This document shows positions 11,684 to 20,205 of a DNA stretch of 64,000 nt, piece after piece. The position numbers were made by a program, and so were the translations under genes. Each line of letters begins with the position of its first letter. Position 1 is the stretch's first letter. Origin of the DNA: Montifringilla adamsi (Eukaryota; Chordata; Aves; Passeriformes; Passeridae); contig JAGGNK010013558.1 in NCBI GenBank assembly GCA_017590115.1, positions 7,173,969 through 7,237,968 on the forward strand, written 5' to 3'. Under the pieces are notes generated by a model. The model did not search any database and was not told the DNA's origin. It saw only the letters and a program-made list of their open reading frames with translations.

Positions 11684-11747
11684 GGTTCCAGTGCCGCCTT
11701 ACCCCGGGCAGGTCCCCGCCCCGCCGGGCCGCGCCGACCGCCGACAT
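2871..11747 (-). CDS. TEX9: TEX9 (testis expressed 9), exons 1-8, 3'-truncated by the window
   Basis: Seen: eight minus-strand exons (11703-11747, 11506-11591, 10607-10670, 9376-9446, 5605-5651, 5337-5384, 4551-4599, 2871-3049), each with AG acceptor and GT donor. They give one open frame of 589 nt, about 196 codons, starting MSAVGAARRGG. Family match, recalled rather than searched: EEQYKRLNAELEAKT corresponds to human EEEYKRLNAELQAKT; QNRPYSASKGKRTTSSSK to QNKLHSANKGRKTNSSVK; VQSADGVAVLEDC and FSLTKTISKVEERL to VQTADDVAIPED and FSLAKTISKIEGQL. Known: TEX9 is a coiled-coil protein of about 390 residues, testis-enriched and linked to centriolar/ciliary gene sets. The coiled-coil C-terminal half should lie beyond base 1. 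Context: divergent neighbour RFX7, as in human. Identity is strong; exons 5 and 6 are the least certain part. Confidence 0.9.
3050..4550 (-). other. TEX9: TEX9 intron 7
   Basis: Intron between exons 7 and 8. The AT-rich 3' part changes near 3412 into a stretch richer in C, T and G that runs to about 4290 and begins TGTCCTGGGGTGA; it may be an old repeat (separate entry). No other gene seen. Confidence 0.7.
3412..4290 (+). mobile_element. Possible old LTR-type insertion, ends not defined
   Basis: The segment starts TGTCCTGGGGTGATCC, which resembles the 5' start of LTRs of some songbird endogenous retroviruses, and its base composition differs from the surrounding intron. I could not find a convincing CA end or a matching target-site duplication, and no retroviral coding sequence is present. 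The boundaries are guesses from composition. Alternative: unrelated unique sequence. Confidence 0.22.
4551..4599 (-). CDS. TEX9: TEX9 coding exon 7
   Basis: 49 nt encoding QNRPYSASKGKRTTS with split codons at both ends. Acceptor ttctgtgcccacag, donor AG|gtatat. Joined to exon 8 it reads KGKRTTSSSKIRNVEVQ, matching human KGRKTNSSVKLKYSDVQ. Basic, Ser/Thr-rich and probably disordered. Confidence 0.88.
5337..5384 (-). CDS. TEX9: TEX9 coding exon 6
   Basis: 48 nt with a good acceptor (gttttctcttcag) and donor CCAG|gtgaaag. In the frame fixed by exon 7 it encodes LREMFSALNIKLRIP followed by a split Ala codon, so that ...NIKLRIPAQNRPYSASKG lines up without gaps with human ...NIDPVNKVQNKLHSANKG. 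Too short to be found by an open-frame scan; supported by splice sites, phase and alignment. Confidence 0.65.
5605..5651 (-). CDS. TEX9: TEX9 coding exon 5 (tandem acceptor)
   Basis: The acceptor is a tandem AG, attgcagag|ATCC. Using the second AG gives 47 nt (SNLSRSFISYTLTCK) and keeps exons 6, 7 and 8 open. Using the first AG gives DPICPEVSSLTHSLAK, which resembles the human LLPSEGIVHLHSETK segment better by eye but meets TGA at the start of exon 6. Donor AAG|gtatta is modest. Splice position is therefore inferred from phase; the exon itself is likely. Confidence 0.6.
7190..7500. promoter_or_regulatory. CpG-island-like GC-rich block in TEX9 intron 4
   Basis: An abrupt CpG-dense block in an AT-rich intron. 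Its core is a minisatellite; the flank at 7415-7480 is GC-rich but not repetitive and holds gccATGg at 7463, opening a 43-codon plus-strand frame (MAAEGKCKQQLMAVPL...). It could act as an internal promoter, or simply be a GC-rich repeat. No family match for the small frame. Confidence 0.35.
7248..7412. repeat. GC-rich minisatellite built on a ~10-bp agcNgggcac motif
   Basis: Variants of agcNgggcac (N = c, g or a) recur, alternating with insertions such as ggg, gcgcaggaac and gagSaggaac to give compound units of roughly 32 bp (agcggggcac / agcMgggcacggg / agSaggaac). Because it has few stops, all frames read as Pro/Cys/Ala- or Arg/Gly/His-rich products; these are artefacts of the repeat, not genes. 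Confidence 0.85.
9376..9446 (-). CDS. TEX9: TEX9 coding exon 4
   Basis: 71 nt encoding KSQQKMLSQPASVQSKS then PEDDRQ plus two bases (AG) of a split codon. Acceptor is a T-rich tract ending aatgaag; donor gtatgt. The next AG downstream of the acceptor (gaagaaaag) would put a TAA in frame, so the upstream AG is chosen. The acidic KSPEDD stretch corresponds to human KSCDDEDD. Confidence 0.85.
9548..9601. repeat. Direct duplication, 25-nt arms, period 29
   Basis: Two copies beginning aactacagtctact and aactatagtctact, each ending ggaaaagaa (9548-9572 and 9577-9601), differing at two positions. A local tandem duplication in TEX9 intron 3, just upstream in TEX9 sense of exon 4. Confidence 0.85.
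10097..10120 (+). repeat. Inverted 24-nt copy of the TEX9 exon 1 start region
   Basis: Plus strand reads TGTCGGCGGTCGGCGC, then A, then GCCCGGC. The TEX9 mRNA strand (complement of 11723-11746) reads the same except G for A, so 23 of 24 match, covering codons 1-8 from the second base of the ATG. It lies alone in an AT-rich, CpG-poor part of intron 3, in opposite orientation to the gene. It has no open frame of its own. Confidence 0.85.
10607..10670 (-). CDS. TEX9: TEX9 coding exon 3
   Basis: 64 nt encoding (K)RLNAELEAKTEKLVRQAEEL then Met, predicted helical/coiled-coil from its Leu/Glu/Lys heptad-like pattern. Acceptor ctcttttag, donor ATG|gtgagt, ending in phase 0. This is one of the two strongest family matches in the gene (human RLNAELQAKT...VQQAKE). 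Confidence 0.93.
11506..11591 (-). CDS. TEX9: TEX9 coding exon 2
   Basis: 86 nt in phase 0, starting VQRAAGSPQALAG and ending LAKEEQYK, with the last Lys codon split AA|G across the intron. Acceptor ccccgcag, donor gtaagg. The EEQYK end joined to RLNAEL of exon 3 reproduces the conserved N-terminal TEX9 block. GC content is very high, unlike exons 3-8. Confidence 0.85.
11645..11686. repeat. ccgagc hexanucleotide microsatellite in TEX9 intron 1
   Basis: Five exact ccgagc units (11651-11680) flanked by ccgagt and ccgggt variants, within the 111-bp GC-rich intron 1. Confidence 0.9.
11703..11747 (-). CDS. TEX9: TEX9 coding exon 1
   Basis: Fifteen codons, MSAVGAARRGGDLPG. The ATG (complement of 11745-11747) has A at -3 (acaaaATG) and sits inside the CpG island. 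The exon ends in phase 0 at a GGG|gtaagg donor. No earlier in-frame ATG was needed to make the frame fit exon 2. This N-terminal segment is low-complexity and not conserved enough to identify alone; it is called from position, frame and the join to exon 2. A 24-nt near-copy of its first bases occurs inverted at 10097-10120. Confidence 0.8.
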
Positions 11748-11779
11748 TTTGTCCGCGCTGAGGCCGCTGTGGCGTCGCC

Positions 11780-11793
11780 TTCGCCCGGGCAAC
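11780..11793. promoter_or_regulatory. X-box-like (RFX-binding) motif upstream of TEX9
   Basis: Plus strand TTCGCC-CG-GGCAAC against the X-box consensus GTNRCC-N(0-3)-RGYAAC: one mismatch (first T for G) and a 2-bp spacer. It sits 33-46 bp upstream of the TEX9 ATG, where X-boxes of ciliary genes commonly lie. Function is inferred from motif and position only. Confidence 0.45.
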
Positions 11794-11986
11794 CGGCGGC
11801 CGCCCGCCCTCGCTCCCACCCTCCCTCCTTCCTTCTCTCCTCCCCTCCGTCCATGTCAGGGCCTCAGCGACAGCCGCGGGGACAGGCCCGTGCGCAGGGA
11901 CCAGCTGGCATCCGGCAGGGCGCTGGGCTGCCACGGGTTCAGGTGAGAGGCAGGTGAAAGGGCTGAGGGGCCATTACCATTCTTAG

Positions 11987-12006
11987 TGTAATAAATATTT
12001 ATTACA
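11987..12006. repeat. Perfect 20-bp AT-rich palindrome upstream of TEX9
   Basis: tgtaataaatatttattaca is its own reverse complement. It lies 240 bp upstream of the TEX9 ATG, at the outer edge of the CpG island. It could be a homeodomain/POU-type AT-rich site or chance. Confidence 0.8.
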
Positions 12007-12299
12007 GCCCTTCTGACCTTCCTACACTTTGTCCTGCCAGCATCCCCTCGTTTCAGTGCATTAATCTCCTGTTTGCGGCATGACGGCAACTGTGCCACCC
12101 TCTGTACAGCTCTTTGGTGCTGCCATCCCTCTGTACTTCCTATACACACATTTCTGTGATTGTCGCCTGGTTTCAGCCTTGTCCTCCGCCACTTATTTGA
12201 ATCCCTCCATTATTTTTGTCCCTCACCCTCCTACAGTTTGATTTTGCTGCATTTCTCTTTCCGATCGCCCATGAGCCTGTTGCCACTCTCATCTGTCAC

Positions 12300-12860
12300 A
12301 AAGTCTGAGAAACACAGAATGGGTCTTCTGGTCCACCCTCCCAGCTCAGTCAGGATCATCCCTGAGCACATGGCACAGGATTGCATCCAGATGCTTCTGG
12401 AGTATCTCCAGGGAGGGAGGCTCCACGCCCACTCTGGGCAGCCAGTTCCAGTGCTCACAGTGGGTTCCAGTGCTCACACCTGGTTCCAGTGCTCACATGT
12501 GGTTCCAGTGCTCACAGTGGGTTCCAGTGCTCACAGCCGGTTCCAGTGCTCACACCTGGTTCCAGTGCTCACAGCCTGTTCCAGTGCTCACAGTGGGTTC
12601 CAGTGCTCACACCTGGTTCCAGTGCTCACATGTGGTTCCAGTGCTCACAGTGGGTTCCAGTGCTCACACCTGGTTCCAGTGCTCACAGTGGGTTCCAGTG
12701 CTCACAGCCGGTTCCAGTGCTCACTCACTGTGCAGTAAAGAAGTTCTTCCTTAGATCAGCAGGAATTTTCTGTGCCTCAGTTTCTGCCTGTTGCCTCGAG
12801 TCCCATTGCTCAGCACCCCCGAGTAGGTTGTGGATTACTTGCCCACTCACCTGCTCATTC
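12300..12860 (-). mobile_element. CR1 LINE 3' fragment, antisense, split by a VNTR
   Basis: Plus strand carries the reverse complement of the CR1 3' region: acacagaatgggtcttctgg, then ggatcatccctgagcacatg, catccagatgcttctgg, ccacgcccactctgggcagcc, and after the VNTR cagtaaagaagttcttcctt and gtgcctcagtttctgcctgt. These are the standard landmarks of avian CR1 tails, recalled from the family. No reverse-transcriptase coding sequence remains; the fragment is a 5'-truncated dead copy. Outer limits are approximate. Confidence 0.88.
12446..12730. repeat. 19-bp VNTR, 15 units, with higher-order pattern
   Basis: Every unit starts ttccagtgctcac followed by a 6-bp variable end. Ends in order: agtggg, acctgg, atgtgg, agtggg, agccgg, acctgg, agcctg, agtggg, acctgg, atgtgg, agtggg, acctgg, agtggg, agccgg, tcactg. 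Since 19 is not a multiple of 3, all three frames stay open and encode the same 19-residue repeat containing SSAH, WFQC and VPVLT; these frames are not genes. Confidence 0.97.
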
Positions 12861-15700
12861 ACTCCCGTCTCCTTTCCCGACTTCCTAGTGGATTGTGCCC
12901 CTGCATGTGACAACAGCCCAACTGTCCTGCACCAGGTATCTATAGAGCAAGAATAATGTGGGTCTGTACTGAGCTATGTGGGCTGCATGTGATTTCAGTT
13001 AAGAGATTCGCACAAGGGAAATCAGAAGGGTTTGCTGGCTGCAAGTAGAAGGTCTGTGCTGAAGGATTTCTGCAGAAGTATTACTTGTGATGCAGAAGAA
13101 ATACTTGAAGGTTTTGAGCATTGAGACAGGCAATGTAATGGGATAAATAAGGTGAAATGAAAGACAGGACAAATGTGATTAGTGAAAGGCAAAAACCAGA
13201 AATATCAATATAGAAAATGAAAGTGTTTAGCACTAATGTTGATTCAAAAGTATTGGCACACAGAGGGAAAAGAGTGAGCCGATGAAAAATGTTATGGGAA
13301 CTTTGAAAAAAAAATCCATCAAGAAGTCAATCCATTTCCATTTTTACTGATGAGAATAGCAAGGGGTTAATGGCGGCATTAAAACAAACAAACAAAACCA
13401 AAACCAACCAAACAAAAAACCACCAGAATTTAACTCCATCATTTGTGCTTTTGGTTTGGAAAAACTAAAAGGGTGAGGTCAATAGCAGAGATCAAACCTC
13501 CATGGGAAAAAGACTGATTTTGTTAAGAAATAAATTAAGATTCTATGAGACATTAACACCATCCTAACCAAAGTCATGTTTTAGAAATATCTCTAGTGAC
13601 ATCCTGGGGGATTTGAAGAGAAACAGGGTAAATAGAGAAGGAAACAAAAGGTTGGCAGAATGAAAGCTAAGAGGAGAAATATGCTCTTTCCAAACAGGAA
13701 CTTTTTTCCCCCAAAAATACTATTTCTTTTTGCAGAGCTAAAATATCATCTTATTGATACTTTTACTTGTTTTAAAGTTCTTGTACAAAACTGCTATTAG
13801 AGCATAACACCTTAAAATGTCAAAAGCATTAGCTAAAAGATCTCTGCTAGTTAGATACTGAGGCAACAAAATCACTAGTTGAGATTAGAGAGATTAGAGC
13901 AACTGGTTTTCTAGCCAGCTTTTTGCTAAGACTTAATAAACAAAAGAGGGGTAATTTATTATATCATAAATTATTAAATATGTTAACAAACACAGCAACA
14001 AATTTCCTTTTGTTTAAAATCCCCTGGGATTAATAACATACGTGCTAGGATTGCATATTTGTACAATATTTCTAAGATCCACAGCATGATTTATTTAATA
14101 TTATTTATTTTTTGAAATATTATATCAATTGGATTTAGACTTCAGCTACCTATATTTGAAGTAATATGAAAAGATCAGTATATTTGGAAAAGTATTTCTC
14201 AGTGAACTTTAAAGTATTTCTCCAGAGATGTGGAAAATAAAATTAGAAAAAATAAGAGATTTTCTTACATTCTTGATCCCTTACTCCATTAAGGTTTTAT
14301 CACTTTAAAGTTGACCTGATGTGACCTTAACAGTTGTGGTTAATTCTCTAATACATAGTTGGTAACTGGGTAGAGAATAGGCTTATATTAGAGACCCCAA
14401 CCAATAGCGAGATACATAAGGAGATAGGAAAATTTATCTCAGTATTTATCTGGGGGAAAAAAAAAGGCATTTGAAAGCATAACATTGGTATATGGTATAA
14501 GATTTAGCCAACAATATTTGTTAGCAAATTTCCATTTTCCATTTAATCCTTTTTTAAGGGTTGACTCAAACATAGTGCCTGTAAAATGAAAATGTTTTTG
14601 TCATTTTGAGGTGAAGTGTTCAGCAGGTTAGAGACAGGTTTTAACCAGAGTGATATTTGTGGTCTGTACTTGGGACCTCTTCCTAGGGACCTCTGTGATT
14701 AGAGTAGTACATCATCATTCTATTTTTTTCAAGTGTTTCAACTTTTGTTTTTTGAGGATTATAAGATCACAAAATTAAATTACTCCAACAGAAATGTTAA
14801 ATTCAAAATGAAGTCGTTCACTGTGTTGCCTTTGGTTTTCTTCCAGCAATGGAGCAGATAGGTCAGAGAACAGAAGAGCTCCATCAATACAGCTGTTAGG
14901 AGTGGCTTGGGACAGAAGGGTGTGTGTAGCTGCTGGGATGTTAGAATAGTTTACTGCAGAGGACTGCTGAGGATCAATAGACAGTGTTTACTTTTGATTA
15001 AACCAAAGCACATGCACTATTTAATTGTTACCCATGGCCTTCTTCCTCATGGCCCTTTTCCTTCTACAGGTACAAATTTTATGATCTCTCTTTCCTCCTT
15101 CAATAAAAATATAAAAGCATGAGATTTTTATATGAGCCTAATATCTTCATGCTTTTAGACACAATTTTTTGTTCATAATATCTTCTTATTTGCTTAAAGA
15201 TTCATTATACAGAATTTTCCTCTCTCTTCATAAAAGCTGTGATGTTTAGTAGAGACCTGGACAGGGACAGGATTTCATTGTATATCATATTACTTGTCAG
15301 AAACAGAGGACAGTAGTAGTTTGGCACAGTGTTTTTCTTCCATAAAAATTATTGCAAATGTATCAGGCCAAAGAGATAACAGCTGATATGCTGGCTCAAG
15401 CTTTTTGGGTTTTTGGGATTTTTTTATTGTAGGGCCCATCGTAAACAAATAAATAGCACACATAAATGCCACAAATGCATACAATTTTTAGACCAAGAGT
15501 CATGTTAAGGGCTATATATTGTCTTTGGTATGTGATAGAGCTGAATTTGATTAACCTGCTGTCACTACAGGCCTCTCCCATTTACACATCTGCTGATTCC
15601 ACCTCTACAAGGAAAGGTCTTCCATAGGACTTGCAGCTGAGCGCTGGGGCTCCATCCTCGGAAAGAGGGATGCTTCACCAAGGCAGTATGACTCAAAGTG
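12861..15700. other. Intergenic DNA between TEX9 promoter and orphan CpG island
   Basis: AT-rich non-coding sequence with a short A/C repeat near 13382. I see no exon with family similarity, no RNA gene and no further CR1. Confidence 0.6.
13382..13430. repeat. A/C-rich simple repeat
   Basis: aaacaaacaaacaaaacc-type low-complexity sequence. Confidence 0.85.
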
Positions 15701-15719
15701 TTCACGCTTTCGTGTCAGA

Positions 15720-16090
15720 AGTTTGTTTGCCCGGGCCCACCGTCACTGCCTCCACGGCCGTGCCGCGGTCCGGCAGCCGCGGCGGGGCAGTTTCCCGCAG
15801 CGCCTTCCCTGCCTCAGGCCCGGCCATGGCTCTGCCCTTTGAGCAGCCCTGTTTGCGGGCACGGGGCTGCAGAGCAGAGCGCTGCAGCCCGGCGGGGCTG
15901 TGCGCTGTGTGCGCTGCCGCAGGGCTGCTCCGCGGCGCCGCTGCCGCGTCCGTGCCCAGCGGGAGCGGCTCCTCGCAGCATCCCCCGCGAGCGGGGCGTG
16001 CACGGGCAGCGCCGCCGCGCGCACCCCGGGCGGGCTCAGCAAGGCAGCCGGAGACAGGCTGACTGCAGCGCTCGCTCGCGAAGCCAAATC
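15720..16090. promoter_or_regulatory. Orphan CpG island
   Basis: A sharply bounded CpG-dense block about 4 kb upstream of TEX9. It is open in several frames, including a plus-strand frame with gccATGg at 15826, but no product is recognisable and no strong splice donor stands out. It may start a non-coding RNA, act as a distal regulatory island, or be an alternative RFX7 first exon. Confidence 0.55.
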
Positions 16091-16351
16091 ATGCCAAGCT
16101 AGCAGGCCGTTGTTTGTTTACTTATTTATTCTGAATGTGCCAGAGAGCATGTCAGACTTAAATCCAAAGCATATCACTGTAACCTAAGCAACTGTAGTCA
16201 TTACAGCCACTTCACGCTTTAATAGTTTCCCTACCTTAAATTTCTCCTTCCTTTTTCTAGTTCAATTTCCTGGAGGGTAGAGAGGGAAGAGCAAAATTTT
16301 GGAATTAATTTTAAGTGGAATTTAATACTTAGCAGATTTCTGGAAACCTGG

Positions 16352-16425
16352 ATGGGTTGGTGGTTTTGGTTTTGTTTTGGTTGGGGTTTTTTTTTGGGGG
16401 GGGGGGTTTGTTTGTTTTTTGTTAG
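16352..16425. repeat. T/G-rich low-complexity tract with long G run
   Basis: ggttttg repeats leading to a T run followed by about ten G and gtttgtttg. Simple sequence; the G run may be a sequencing-difficult site. Confidence 0.85.
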
Positions 16426-19400
16426 CTTTAAATACTCATCTTGTTTTTTACTTTAAAAGATAAAAATTGCTATTTCATATTTCTGTTGTGTGGAGTGTAT
16501 TGTAGCTAATCTTGAATTCACCTAAAAATCATACTAAAATACATTATTATTGTACAATCATAGGGAAAAAAAGCAAAACCAAACTCGTGTACAGCATTTT
16601 CAGGCATTAGTGGAATGGTAGGATCTAGACAATATGTAGCTATTAAATCAATAATCCAGACATTGAGGGAATTCCCCAGACAGCTGTTGGATATTTTCCC
16701 CTAATCAGTGATAATAATCCAATGGTGTTTGAAATGGCATGATTGTATATTGGAAGGTATTTTTGTGCTGATGTTTTCTCATGCATCTCTAATGGCTCCC
16801 TAAAATATGAAGAGGACCAAGTATTATTTATAGCCATGGATATCCTGTGAAAAAGCTGCTGTTTGAATAAATGAGGTGTGTGCAAGTCCTTTAGCCCTTT
16901 CTGACAGACATCCTAAACTGGTTTAGCACCACTGTACCCTGGTATCTTTTGTTTCCTGGCAGGATAACCCTGACGGATGTCAGTGGTGAGTGCCAAGCTT
17001 TGCGTGGCAGAAGTCAGAGAGGTGTGTGAGAGCCAGGTACACAGATTTTGAGGGACAACAGAGCTGGGAGGTGGGCAGGTTGACCTATTAAGTCTCTTCT
17101 ATCTCCAGTGTCTCCAGTTTTGTTTTCGTATAGATTTCAGTGCCATGGAAATATTTTTTCCTGTTTGTAGTAGTTGTGTAGACATTTACAAAACCTAGTT
17201 TCTAGGCTGGTCTATGTTATTTTTTACATAGCTATAACCAGCATACTTGTGCTATCCAGATTCCTGTTTACAAATATAAACATTTTTCTTTGTTCTTCTC
17301 TGCTTCACTGCACTATTGGGGCTTACTTATTTCGGTGTCATCCTTCCTAACCTAATCCAAACAATAACCTTGGCTCAACAATTTAAACATATTGAATCCC
17401 CAACCAGAGTAGTTTTCCCTAGTAATACTCTGATTACAGCAGCTTTTATGTCTGAACAGGAAAGGACCTTAAACACTAAATCTCATCAGCACTGTAAAAA
17501 ATAAGTGGTGAGCATCAGTCACATTTTCTTGAAATACCACAAGTCTTTCTTGAGGCCTAATCCTTTAATCTCTGGATTTTGGGCACTTCTGTTCTGATTA
17601 CTAGGGATCAAAAGGTTTGGCAAATACTCTTTAGACCACTCTTCAAAGTGGCCACTGTAATATTACCAGGTTGTTATGACAATTGTATATTTTTTTGTTT
17701 TAGTGGTAGTTGGCATTTTTGGAAAAAACAGAGAAGTTAGCTTATCAATGAGATGGTCTGCCACACTGAAAATTTAAAAAAAGTATGTGGTCCTCCAGTG
17801 TAGAGGTTCAGAGAATTTGAGAACATGGCAGTGTCAAAGTAAAGGAGAAATATCTTTCACTGATGATGGAAATTCCTCCTACTGTGTAAGAGGCAACCTT
17901 TCAAATGGAGGTCGGTACCCTCTCTGGTGCCCTCAGAGGGCTGCTGCAGCACACACAAAGGCTTTTCCGAGCCTCTTACCAAAGCTACAGAGTGACCTTT
18001 CATTTCACTGCAAATGGAAATCCAATGCCATTTCCTGCCTGAAGTACTGTCACGTTTGAAGTTACATAGAAAAAAGGAAAGAATTTTTCATGTCACTTAT
18101 GGACCAAAATCTACTTAGACCCTCCTGCCAGATAGTTTTGTTAGATGTTCATTGGTCTGCTCTGGAAGTATACAGTTTTTCCCTAAATGAGGTACTTTCC
18201 TTGTCCTCTTTGAAACAAAGGCTACATAAGTTGAAACAAATCAGTGACTCCTCCTCCACTAATTTAATGTTATTTATTGCAAACTAGCAATAAAATTAAA
18301 CTGAATATTTCCGACTATATTTGATCACTGGGATTCCAAAAGTCTGTTACTTTATGTGTTGGATCTCTGTCTAAGGAAGACAACTCCACCTGACTTAAAG
18401 ACAGTTACCAAGGTGCTTTTGAAAAACTCACTCATTTTCAACAGAGAGGTTTTCAATTAACAGGGAAGATTTGGAAAAAGAAACTATCTTGTCGCCTGGA
18501 TGGAGGGCCCTGCAATTATAACAGGAGCAAGTTCAAATCTCTCCATTCCTGTTCATTCCAGCCTTCATTGCTGGGCTGTGTTTATTGTTCCTGTCCCTGC
18601 CATTGTCTGTAAGAAATCCAACTGGGTATTTAGAACAAAAACCCCAGAGCCTGAAAGAGCCAAATACTCTTGTGCTCATCATGAATATTTTATCTGCATA
18701 GCTGTGTCATCATTTGTATCCAGTTCCTCTTTACTTGGAAGATTATGTTCTGCTACACAGCCTAAAATTCATTTGGAAATAAACATTTTATACTGTTGCT
18801 TTCATGGGATTTGTCACTTTGTATATTGCAGTGCATATATCAAGGGTGAATGCAGGTGAGGGCTTTCAAAGTTACTTCGCTGTGTTGCTGTGTTGACAGC
18901 ACTACAACAGATCTGGCCTTTACTATCAAATTGGATAGTTTGATTAATTTTTCATTCAGTGAAATGTTCTGAAATATTCAGTGACCGTAGTGGGCTATGG
19001 CCAAGCAAATTAATATTACGCATCAAGTATAAACAAGTTCTGACATTTTCAATGTGCTAATGTTAGCATTCAATGTTGGCCTTAAACTAGAATAACACAT
19101 GTTTTTGTGTATACTGTGTTGCTTGATAAAAGAAATGCTCATTGAGTCTGTAGTGCCAGTTCAGCCCTTGGCTTCCCTGATAACGCCTGCTCTCTGTGAG
19201 AAACTTGTGCCAGTGTAAGAAAAGAAATTCAAAGTCAAGCTCTGTGGTCCTGTGTAGACCCCCAATATGAGCACACATGACTTGTTTGTGTATTAAACTG
19301 CACTGAAAAGTTATTTTGGCTTAGGGGAGGTAGCAGCTTTTTCACTAGCTGGAGAAAAAGATGTGTAGCTCCCTGTCAGCTGGGGGAGAACGCTGGTTTG

Positions 19401-20117
19401 TTATCTTTTGCCTGTTTTCATAAACAAATGCCGACAGCAATTGTTGTTTTTGCAGAGCCAGCAGAAATTCTTAGGGGGTTTCTTTTGGTTGTACTGCTAC
19501 ACTAAAAAGAGATGTTATTTTAACAAAAGAATGTTTGATAGCTTTTAAAAATACAAGGCCTAGTTTTTAGGCATGCTGAGCCCCATAATTTCTATTGAAG
19601 TCAGTTCTTGCTACAGATGCCCCAGAGCACTCTGAGGAGTCCCTCAGGTTCAAGATCCAAGTACAGCATTAGGGAACGTCTCTGATGTGAGCACAGTCAC
19701 CAGGAACAGCACAGAGGCTTTGTTTTCTATACATGAACACAAATTGGACTGGGTCTTTTGGAAGGTACATCTATTGGATGTGTTCATAAACTTGTGAAGT
19801 TACCATCTCAGCAGCCAGACTTAGTAAAGGATTCCTCTAATGGAATTGCTTTGTGAGATGGAATGCAGAGGTAAGATTGCAGCATAACTATTGTGGGACA
19901 TTCAGGCACAGGGAAACATCTGTCCTATGAAGAAACTATCTATGGCAAAAATAACCCCAGACTGAACACTGAGCTCAATTCCCAGGCTAGGCCCTTCTGA
20001 CTTTAAGGATTTCTGTTGTGTGCTCAAAGTGCTTTGTTTTTTTTTCCCATATTGCAGCTAAGGTTTTCCCAGGACTTGTGCCTCATGAGGTAATAGTTAA
20101 TGGAGAAAGTCTTCTGG

Positions 20118-20205
20118 TAAAAAAAACCCAAAAAAACAAAAAAAAAACACCAACCAACAACAAACAAACAAAAAAACCACCCAAAAAACCCAACCACAAC
20201 CCAAA
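20118..20205. repeat. A/C-rich simple repeat
   Basis: Long run of aaaaaac, ccaacc and aacaaac elements; produces a Lys/Asn/Pro-rich chance frame. Confidence 0.85.

Larger units (their letters stand above)
11330..11960 (-). promoter_or_regulatory. TEX9: TEX9 CpG-island promoter
   Basis: A dense CpG island covering TEX9 exons 1 and 2, the 111-bp intron 1, and about 210 bp upstream of the ATG. A pyrimidine-rich tract (11815-11850, plus strand) lies upstream. No TATA box was seen near the ATG, as is usual for island promoters of broadly active or ciliary genes. An X-box-like site is present at 11780-11793. Confidence 0.8.

Noticed and set aside
11317..11957. 205- and 193-codon frames across the TEX9 island
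   Set aside because: Stop-poor CpG island; the true coding frame is the spliced TEX9 exons 1 and 2 on the minus strand. Part of the 193-codon frame is kept only as a possible divergent transcript.
12160..12956. Three overlapping plus frames of 94-192 codons with FQCSH/VPVLT repeats
   Set aside because: All three frames give the same 19-residue repeat because the 19-bp VNTR cycles through frames; the sequence is an antisense CR1 with an expanded repeat.
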